Source: Candidatus Cloacimonadota bacterium (lineage in GTDB: Bacteria; Cloacimonadota; Cloacimonadia; Cloacimonadales; TCS61). From it: DNA of 5,207 bases. Position numbers and translations under genes: made by a program. The notes under the pieces were generated by a model that made no database searches, was not told where the DNA came from, and was given only the letters and a program-made list of their open reading frames with translations. This document shows positions 1-4,438 of this stretch, in pieces. Every line of letters begins with the position of its first letter. The stretch's first letter is position 1. Location: NCBI GenBank assembly GCA_030626645.1, contig DAOUTP010000141.1:1-5207 (forward strand). The letters run 5' to 3'.

Positions 1-464
1 AGAGGTCTTAACCCGATTCCAAAATCGTAGTTTCTTTCATCATTGAATACATCGTTCATCACTGTTCCAATCGATAAGAAATCTGCAGGTCGGAACAGAA
101 TAGATTCAGATAATTTCCCGGATTTAAAATGCTTGTTGTTCCAATCCCAGGAAGTTCCAATATACAAGTTAGGAACCAATTCTGCCAGCGGAGCCGATAT
201 AGCTAACCTGTGCGAAGAGCTCCTGCCATATTGATCGAGTACATATGCAAAATTATCAAAATTAAAGAAAATAGAATAAACATCTTCATAAAATCCATCT
301 ACATCATAAGTTCCAAGGAAGGTTGTCCCTCCACTATTTCCAACTCCCATCGCTGCCGGATTTACTTTCGCAGCCATAAAGTTATCTGTTACTGCAATTG
401 ACGTTTGCGCACTCAAGGTGAATGCGAATAATAACATTACTAATAATACAATTCCTTTTTTCAT
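1..464 (-). CDS. Exported outer-membrane-barrel-like protein, N-terminal 154 codons only; possible SppA-type peptidase N-domain
   Basis: The frame is open from ATG at 464-462 to the window edge, so the C-terminus is missing. The start is supported by AGGAG (474-470) five bases upstream. Residues 1-19 form a typical Sec signal peptide: MKK, a hydrophobic core, then TLSA before Gln20. An Asn-Pro-Ala-Ala-Met-Gly motif follows, of the type seen near the N-terminus of PorV/FadL-like barrel proteins. The rest alternates polar and aromatic residues as beta strands do (YIGTSWDW, ILFRPADFLSIG, NYDFGIGLRP). Known of the family: SppA/protease IV homologues in some FCB-type bacteria carry a barrel-like N-terminal domain with similar 'RP..FLS.G' and 'YD.G...RP' strings before the serine peptidase domains. 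The match is from memory; no catalytic region lies in the window, so peptidase identity is only a suggestion. Being an exported envelope protein is well supported. It lies 219 bases downstream of the DUF4097 gene and may be a separate transcript. Confidence 0.72.
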   Translation of the reverse strand, partial: MKKGIVLLVMLLFAFTLSAQTSIAVTDNFMAAKVNPAAMGVGNSGGTTFLGTYDVDGFYEDVYSIFFNFDNFAYVLDQYGRSSSHRLAISAPLAELVPNLYIGTSWDWNNKHFKSGKLSESILFRPADFLSIGTVMNDVFNDERNYDFGIGLRP

Positions 465-495
465 TTTTTCTCCTTTTTGCCACTGACTTTCACTG

Positions 496-522
496 ATTAT
501 GCACTGACTTATCGATAGTCAA
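496..522 (-). promoter_or_regulatory. Weak candidate sigma70-type promoter for the barrel-like gene
   Basis: On the minus strand TTGACT (522-517) is followed after 15 bases by CATAAT (501-496), five of six matches to TATAAT, about 30 bases before the start codon. The spacer is short of the usual 17, and the -10 box lies inside the CACTGA repeat block, so this could be chance in AT-rich DNA. Confidence 0.25.
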
Positions 523-546
523 CCTTAAAAAGTTTTCTATTTCCAA

Positions 547-609
547 GATTCCCGCTTTCGCGGGAATGACAAAAGTGAGAACTGTCATTCCCAACTCCGA
601 TTGAGAATC
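547..609. repeat. Pair of facing GATTC...GGGAATGAC palindromes (BIME-like, dRS3-like)
   Basis: Unit A (547-570) contains a perfect 8-base stem, ATTCCCGC / GCGGGAAT (548-555 and 560-567), with a TTTC loop, and ends in GAC. It fits the pattern ATTCCC-N8-GGGAAT, the known consensus of the Neisseria dRS3 repeat. Unit B (584-609) begins GTCATTCCC and ends GAGAATC, with an imperfect stem ATTCcCAA / TTGaGAAT (587-594 and 601-608). Its reverse complement begins GATTC and ends GGGAATGAC like unit A, so the units are diverged inverted copies 13 bases apart. TTAAAAAG (525-532) and CTTTTTAA (611-618) form an outer inverted repeat around the pair. Neither hairpin has a following T-run on the minus strand, so they do not look like terminators. 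Such paired palindromes resemble REP/BIME elements; mobility is inferred, and no transposase is in the window. Confidence 0.7.
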
Positions 610-683
610 TCTTTTTAAAGTTTTTTTAGTCTGTGTTTGTCTGTGGCTATTTTTTTCATTTGTATTTTCCTTTAAAGCTCATT

Positions 684-2126
684 TTATTTCTCCAGTTTAT
701 AAAACTTAATACTTCCATTACTGGTATTAGCAGTGATCTTCTTTCCACCTTTGTTTATCTTCCCTGATATATTATCTTTTGAGAACTGAGATGTTGTAAC
801 CTCAATCCCGTTAAGATCAATACGGGAATTGGATGTAGAAACATCAATATTCAGGTCAAGAGATGGATCGAGAGTAATTCGGATAGAACCATTGGATGTA
901 GAAAGATAGATGTCATCTTTCATCTGCTCTTTAATTTCGATAGTTATCTTACCATTGGAAGTTACAGCTTTTTTGATTCCGGGAGTTCTCACAACTCGAA
1001 TGGCTCCATTGGAAGTTATGGCTTCTGCATTTCCATTTAGATTAACAAACTCAATACCACCATTACTAGTGCGAACATTAAAGCTTCCCTTAGAATCAAA
1101 TATTTCTATTCTTCCATTGCTTGTATTCAGCTTCATCTCACCTTCGCAATCAATAATAAGAATTGAACCATTTGAAGAATTGATCTTGTTGATCTTTACA
1201 CTTTTGGGAACTTTAATCTCGTAATGCACGTTAACTTTGGGATTTTTCTCAAGAGCCTTTGTATTTATTGTACATCCGTCTTTATCAAGAACTTCTATCT
1301 TAATTTTTTTAAACTCATCTTCAGATTTATTAGTTTCAAGAATCGCTGAAATATCGATGTAATCTTCCTTCCAGCTCTTTATTTCAATTTTACCATTTCT
1401 GTTATGAACATTAAGTTTGCATCCTCTTCTTGGATTGAAGGTTTCATGAAACTCTTTTGTGATCTTATCTCCATCAGAAAAATTAAAACCTATATTAACC
1501 CCTCCAGCATTATCATCATCGTTTATGATGTGTTTCACTATGAAACCTGGATTATTGCCTATCCAGCCTACGGAATGTCTGGTTATAAAATTAATTGCAC
1601 CACCCAGAAGTTGACCCCAGAATCCGGTGATATGCTGTGTTTCATCAGGTGATTCCACAATGATCCCGCGGGAACTGATCTCGACATATTCATCTCCATC
1701 GTTTACAATAATGCCTTCTGAACTGATCTCTACAGTTCCACCATCTTCAGTTACAAATAATCCACCATCACGAAATTCAACAACTTTCTCTTCACCTTCA
1801 ATGATTGTTACCCTGTTTTCATTAAATTCAATTTTCCCACCATCTTCTAATAAGGTATATGTCTTTTCTGATGGTAAAAACAGATCGATCTTGGCAGTCT
1901 TATCTGCTTTGATAATAACTTTTTGGTTTTCTTTCACAATTGTTACGTCAGTATCTTTAGCATGTTCAATTTCGATTTTGTTACCGCTAATGAATTCAAT
2001 ATCCTTGATGTGAATATTCTCAAATTCCAATGTAATGTTCTTTTCCTTAACAGGAACATCCTGCGTAAATGCAGACAGTGTTAACACTGCCGTCACCATA
2101 ATTAAAACTAAAATAGATCTCATCAT
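684..2126 (-). CDS. Secreted/periplasmic DUF4097-type beta-solenoid protein
   Basis: 480 residues. Residues 1 to about 20 are a Sec signal peptide (MMRS, a long hydrophobic core, SAF); no lipobox cysteine is seen, so a soluble or surface-associated envelope protein is likely. Residues 99-157 carry four strand-turn units (IEFNENRVTI, VEFRDGGLFV, VEISSEGIIV, VEISSRGIIV), the last three exactly 16 residues apart. A glycine-rich hydrophobic stretch follows (about 166-200). Residues 317-471 hold eight [ST]-S-N-[GS]-x-I repeats; the first five are exactly 18 residues apart, the next two 21. This Ser-Asn-Gly ladder is the hallmark of the DUF4097 'putative adhesin' solenoid. Known relatives include Bacillus YvlB and Enterococcus LiaX, linked to envelope stress and peptide antibiotics. 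AAGGAG (2137-2132) lies 5 bases before the first ATG and 8 before a second in-frame ATG, so either start is possible. The gene follows the ABC permease after 102 bases. Molecular function is unknown. Confidence 0.88.
   Translation of the reverse strand: MMRSILVLIMVTAVLTLSAFTQDVPVKEKNITLEFENIHIKDIEFISGNKIEIEHAKDTDVTIVKENQKVIIKADKTAKIDLFLPSEKTYTLLEDGGKIEFNENRVTIIEGEEKVVEFRDGGLFVTEDGGTVEISSEGIIVNDGDEYVEISSRGIIVESPDETQHITGFWGQLLGGAINFITRHSVGWIGNNPGFIVKHIINDDDNAGGVNIGFNFSDGDKITKEFHETFNPRRGCKLNVHNRNGKIEIKSWKEDYIDISAILETNKSEDEFKKIKIEVLDKDGCTINTKALEKNPKVNVHYEIKVPKSVKINKINSSNGSILIIDCEGEMKLNTSNGRIEIFDSKGSFNVRTSNGGIEFVNLNGNAEAITSNGAIRVVRTPGIKKAVTSNGKITIEIKEQMKDDIYLSTSNGSIRITLDPSLDLNIDVSTSNSRIDLNGIEVTTSQFSKDNISGKINKGGKKITANTSNGSIKFYKLEK
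714..1178 (-). repeat. Coding repeat: Ser-Asn-Gly solenoid coils (18-residue period)
   Basis: This stretch encodes residues 317-471 of the DUF4097-type protein. SNG or SNS recurs at serines 318, 336, 354, 372, 390, 411, 432 and 469. Four successive intervals are exactly 18 residues (54 bases), then 21, 21 and 37. Each unit reads roughly turn-TSNGxIxI-strand. At DNA level the units have diverged in codons, so this is an old protein repeat rather than a recent tandem duplication. Confidence 0.85.
1656..1832 (-). repeat. Coding repeat: N-terminal VEI..GIIV units (16-residue period)
   Basis: This encodes residues 99-157 of the DUF4097-type protein. Units start at 99, 116, 132 and 148; the last two (VEISSEGIIV and VEISSRGIIV) differ at one residue. 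Codons differ between the copies, so the likeness is kept at protein level. The period differs from the 18-residue C-terminal repeat, suggesting two separate solenoid segments. Confidence 0.7.
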
Positions 2127-2137
2127 TTCTTCTCCTT

Positions 2138-2210
2138 GCCACTGACCTTCACTGACTAAACACCGAATTCAAAATTCTATTATCTGTGCTTTTCTGTGTC
2201 AGTCTGTGGC
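2138..2210. repeat. Long imperfect palindromic intergenic element, copy 2 (uninterrupted)
   Basis: A 73-base quasi-palindrome running from GCCACTGAC (2138-2146) to GTCTGTGGC (2202-2210), with a small palindrome near its centre (GAATT at 2165-2169, AATTC at 2173-2177). The left arm has CACTGAC twice; the right arm has TCTGTG three times (2183, 2193 and 2204). It fills most of the gap between permease and DUF4097 gene. In the minus-strand transcript, GCCACAGAC and GTCAGTGGC could pair at eight of nine positions, ending one base before the AAGGAG ribosome-binding site. It is related to the element at 479-647 but lacks the inserted palindrome pair. Confidence 0.7.
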
Positions 2211-2228
2211 TATTTTTTTTATTTTTCA

Positions 2229-3077
2229 CTATTTGATCTCTCTACTTTTATATATCAACGTTGCTCCAACAAACAAAACTCCACTAACTCCAACTTGCAG
2301 TAAAGTATTCCAATTAATTAAAATTTTCTTCCATATTTCGATAATGTAATAACTTACATTCTCATTAAAAATTTCAGGATTTATTGATGATGGAGTAGCT
2401 GTGTTTATTAATTTTATCAGGTAACTCAGTGGAAGTGGAAGATGCCATTGCATGAGCGCATTGATAATTATAAATAGGAATTGAATCCCCATTACAATTG
2501 ACAATCCATGCAAGAAAGCTTTATCTTTGAACACTGCTGAGCAGAAAAATGTCAAACTTCCAATAATTAAACCTGTTTTCATGAATGAGACTATAGACTG
2601 TGCCATTCCAGCTAAAGCTGTAGTGAACATAAATTTATCTACAATAGCTAAAATTATTGCAACAAGCAGGAAATTAAATATGGCAATAGCAAATAGCACA
2701 AGCCAATTCCCGGCAATTCCTACAATGTATCTGGAAGCTGATTGATACCAGATAGATACAGGTTGAGAACGGTGAAAAAGCTCGCTGTTGTTTCTTATAT
2801 TCTCATTTAATGCACTTTGCGTAAGAATTATAATGAAGATCAAACTTATAAGTCCTGGAAATCCCATTATTGCAAGATTAGCAATGTAATTTATAGTTTC
2901 AGAAGGTGGAGACCCTTGAATATTCCCCAGATCCATACTCAGCTTTCCGTTGAAATAAGCAAAAGCAGATACTAAGAGAATCAGCAGGTAGAATCCGGTT
3001 GTGATCCATATTGGTATCATGAGTGTTTTCTTGCTGATCTGAAGATCCTTTCTGAGAAGAGCTTTAAATTTATTCAT
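2229..3077 (-). CDS. ABC-2 type transporter permease, six predicted membrane helices
   Basis: 282 residues. Hydrophobic segments at about 19-41, 66-88, 118-145, 158-182, 187-210 and 255-276 give six membrane helices, the usual count for an ABC-2 exporter permease. The cytoplasmic N-terminus (MNKFKALLRKDLQISKK) looks like the amphipathic start of these proteins, and the NNSELFHRSQPVS string before helix 3 resembles the conserved '(F)(W)RS.PVS' element of ABC-2 permeases paired with GntR-linked ATPases. The ATG lies inside the end of the ATPase gene (8-base overlap) with AGGAGG (3088-3083) five bases upstream, pointing to coupled translation. It presumably forms a dimeric exporter with the upstream ATPase in the inner membrane. 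The substrate cannot be read from the sequence; lipid-linked intermediates or antimicrobial peptides are guesses from related systems. A 45-residue polar stretch (211-254) before the last helix may be a periplasmic loop. Confidence 0.88.
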   Translation of the reverse strand: MNKFKALLRKDLQISKKTLMIPIWITTGFYLLILLVSAFAYFNGKLSMDLGNIQGSPPSETINYIANLAIMGFPGLISLIFIIILTQSALNENIRNNSELFHRSQPVSIWYQSASRYIVGIAGNWLVLFAIAIFNFLLVAIILAIVDKFMFTTALAGMAQSIVSFMKTGLIIGSLTFFCSAVFKDKAFLHGLSIVMGIQFLFIIINALMQWHLPLPLSYLIKLINTATPSSINPEIFNENVSYYIIEIWKKILINWNTLLQVGVSGVLFVGATLIYKSREIK

Positions 3078-3924
3078 TTGATCCTCCTACTTTTTCCATA
3101 AAGAGATCTGAAAGGGATGGTCGATTGATCTGAGCGTCTTGTATTTCAATTTTACTGTTTAATACTGCGCTAACGTGTCCCAGAGTTTTGTTGATCACCT
3201 TAGGATTATGCTGTTCTAGTTTTTCCTTTTGATCTGAAGGTACTGTAAAAATTGAATACTCTTTTTTCAGTTCTTCAATATCTTGTTGAAGAATGATCTT
3301 CCCTTCATCAATAAATATTATATCCTGCAAGATCTGTTCTACTTCTTCAACCTGATGTGTAGAAATAATGATGGTTTTGTTTTCATCATAAAATTCACCC
3401 AGAATTGTATTGAAAAACTCTTTTCGGAAGACAATATCCAAACCAAGTGTTGGTTCATCTAAAAGCAGGATCTTCACATCCAGAGAAAGCGTAATGAGAA
3501 GATAGAGTTTTGTCTTCATACCTTTAGAAAGAGTTGCTACTTTCTGGTTTGACTTGAGATCGCTGCTGGCAAGTAACTCCATTGCTTTTTCATTATTCCA
3601 TGAACTGTTTATTGCTGAAACATAATCCATCGTCTGCTTTACAGTTAATCTGTCATCCAGGCTATTCACATCCGGAATGAAGGCAATGTTCTCATGTATT
3701 GATTCCTGGTGTTTTGTTATTGTTTTTCCCAGGATCTCAATTTCTCCTTTATGTTTCAGGAAACCAAGAAGGCATCTCATTAAAGTTGATTTTCCGGCAC
3801 CATTCTTACCCAACAATCCGATAATTCTTCCTGAGGATATTTCCAGTTCAACATTATCAAGCGCTTTAAACTTCCCATAATATTTTGTAAGGTTCTTTAC
3901 TTGTATCACATTTTCTTGTGTCAC
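3070..3924 (-). CDS. ABC transporter ATP-binding protein (GntR-linked, YtrB/CcmA-like)
   Basis: 284 residues, usual for this family. Visible motifs: A-loop aromatics Tyr15-Tyr16; Walker A GKNGAGKST (39-47); signature LSKGM (132-136), a common replacement of LSGGQ in this subfamily; Walker B ILLLDE (152-157) with the catalytic Glu157; D-loop GLD (161-163); switch histidine His190 in STH. At the Q-loop position the sequence is IAFIPD (80-85), so the usual Gln is not present. About 65 residues follow the core domain, as in ATPases paired with ABC-2 permeases. The start is GTG at 3924-3922, chosen because AAAGGAGG (3938-3931) lies six bases upstream; GTGA makes a 4-base overlap with the regulator's TGA stop. 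It powers the permease encoded next. The intact catalytic residues indicate an active ATPase. Confidence 0.93.
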   Translation of the reverse strand: MTQENVIQVKNLTKYYGKFKALDNVELEISSGRIIGLLGKNGAGKSTLMRCLLGFLKHKGEIEILGKTITKHQESIHENIAFIPDVNSLDDRLTVKQTMDYVSAINSSWNNEKAMELLASSDLKSNQKVATLSKGMKTKLYLLITLSLDVKILLLDEPTLGLDIVFRKEFFNTILGEFYDENKTIIISTHQVEEVEQILQDIIFIDEGKIILQQDIEELKKEYSIFTVPSDQKEKLEQHNPKVINKTLGHVSAVLNSKIEIQDAQINRPSLSDLFMEKVGGSNE

Positions 3925-4295
3925 TTCTCCCCTCCTTTGTCGTAGGAATTTTCTATCAATTTCATTAACTCTTTTTTGGTAATGCCAAGTGACCTACTTT
4001 TTGTTATCATGTTCTGTAGATCTGCCTCTATGAATTCATCATAGGTTTTTGCTTTTAATTTTTTTTGAGCACCTTTCTCCACGAACATCCCGATCCCTCT
4101 CTTTTTGAAAAGGATTCCTTCATTTAGAAGCTCACTTATCGCATTGGATATGGTTTGCGGATTTAATCTGTATTGCTTTGCCATTATGCGGATTGAAGGC
4201 ACAGCTTCCTCCTCTTCTATGGAACCGAAGATAATCGCTTTTTCTATCTCATATTTGATCTGCAGATAAATCGGTGTACTTTCATCAAACTTCAT
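3921..4295 (-). CDS. GntR-family transcriptional regulator, YtrA subfamily
   Basis: 124 residues. The N-terminal winged helix-turn-helix covers about residues 8-73: TPIYLQIKYEIEKAI, then VPSIRIMAK (helix 2), RLNPQTISNAISELLNEGI (recognition helix region) and the wing KKRGIGMFV. The GntR hallmarks (PS-R-A, N-P-T-S, L--EG--) are all recognisable. The C-terminal part is only about 50 residues and helical, without an effector domain like FadR or HutC, which places it in the short YtrA subfamily. Such proteins normally repress their own operon with an adjacent ABC transporter, matching this position at the head of the transporter genes. AAGGAGGTG (4306-4298) is nearly a full complement of the 16S rRNA tail, fixing the start. 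The likely operator is the quasi-palindrome at 4321-4345. The inducing signal is unknown; in Bacillus the Ytr system responds to lipid II-binding antibiotics. Confidence 0.92.
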   Translation of the reverse strand: MKFDESTPIYLQIKYEIEKAIIFGSIEEEEAVPSIRIMAKQYRLNPQTISNAISELLNEGILFKKRGIGMFVEKGAQKKLKAKTYDEFIEADLQNMITKSRSLGITKKELMKLIENSYDKGGEK

Positions 4296-4320
4296 TTCAC
4301 CTCCTTCTGTTTTGCTGTAT

Positions 4321-4345
4321 GGGTCAAGTGGTACACCATGAGCCC
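4321..4345. promoter_or_regulatory. Quasi-palindrome, candidate operator of the YtrA-type regulator
   Basis: The core TGGT-AC-ACCA (4329-4338) is a perfect inverted repeat. It is flanked by GGGTCA (4321-4326) and TGAGCCC (4339-4345), which are complementary apart from one extra G on one side and two extra bases (AG) on the other. It lies 26 bases upstream of the regulator's start codon and just downstream of a TTGACA box, where a bound repressor would block transcription. Autorepression is typical for this subfamily; binding here is inferred. Confidence 0.45.
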
Positions 4346-4348
4346 AAA

Positions 4349-4354
4349 TGTCAA
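4349..4354 (-). promoter_or_regulatory. Candidate -35 box (TTGACA) of the regulator-transporter operon
   Basis: A perfect TTGACA on the minus strand, 54 bases before the regulator start codon and just past the upstream terminator. No convincing -10 box is found 16-18 bases downstream (CCACTT at 17), where the quasi-palindrome sits instead, so the promoter may be weak, activator-dependent or of a non-standard type. Confidence 0.35.
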
Positions 4355-4376
4355 GAACTTTTTTTCTTACATAATA

Positions 4377-4404
4377 AAAAAGCCCTGATCATTCAGGGCT
4401 TTTT
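4377..4404 (-). terminator. Intrinsic terminator after the epimerase gene (possibly bidirectional)
   Basis: The core stem GCCCTGA / TCAGGGC (4382-4388 and 4393-4399) encloses a 4-base loop and is extended by five A-T pairs to a perfect 12-base stem. On the minus strand it is followed by TTTTTTATTAT, the classic U-tract, about 35 bases after the epimerase stop codon. The complementary A/T runs mean it could also act on the plus strand, but no plus-strand gene is present. It separates the epimerase transcript from the regulator operon. Confidence 0.93.
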
Positions 4405-4438
4405 GTCATCGTATAGTTTTTTGTAATAAGCTTTTATA

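Larger units (their letters stand above)
479..647. repeat. Long imperfect palindromic intergenic element, copy 1 (interrupted)
   Basis: The ends are GCCACTGAC (479-487) and GTCTGTGGC (639-647), which are reverse complements at eight of nine positions. The left arm continues as further CACTGA words (491-496, 502-507) and the right arm as TCTGTG words (630-635). The same arms occur at 2138-2210: the left arm matches at 17 of 19 bases (479-497 against 2138-2156), and GTCTGTGGCTATTTTTTT (639-656) is repeated exactly at 2202-2219. Both copies lie directly upstream of a minus-strand start codon, with the left end abutting the ribosome-binding site. This copy is longer because it contains a pair of palindromes at 547-609. 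Together with flanking bases it fills the 465-683 gap; I see no gene or terminator there. Confidence 0.7.

Noticed and set aside
43..401. Two plus-strand open frames of 63 codons each
   Set aside because: They lie opposite the signal-peptide-bearing minus-strand gene, have no good ribosome-binding site and show no family resemblance.
548..567. Perfect hairpin as a terminator after the DUF4097 gene
   Set aside because: No T-run follows the stem on the minus strand (CTTGGAAATAG follows), and the hairpin belongs to a paired repeat.
650..656. T-run after GTCTGTGGCTA as a terminator tail
   Set aside because: It would act only on the plus strand, where no gene is present; on the minus strand it is an A-run at the edge of the repeated element.
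714..1178. Regular 54-base spacing suggestive of a CRISPR array or DNA satellite
   Set aside because: The spacing comes from the 18-residue SNG protein repeat; DNA units are strongly diverged and there is no constant repeat with unique spacers.
910..2013. Plus-strand open frames opposite the DUF4097-type gene
   Set aside because: Low-complexity translations rich in Ile, Ser and Pro mirror the repetitive minus-strand gene; no independent gene evidence.
2527..2745. Plus-strand 72-codon open frame inside the permease gene
   Set aside because: Entirely antisense to a well-supported membrane protein, with no ribosome-binding site or recognisable product.
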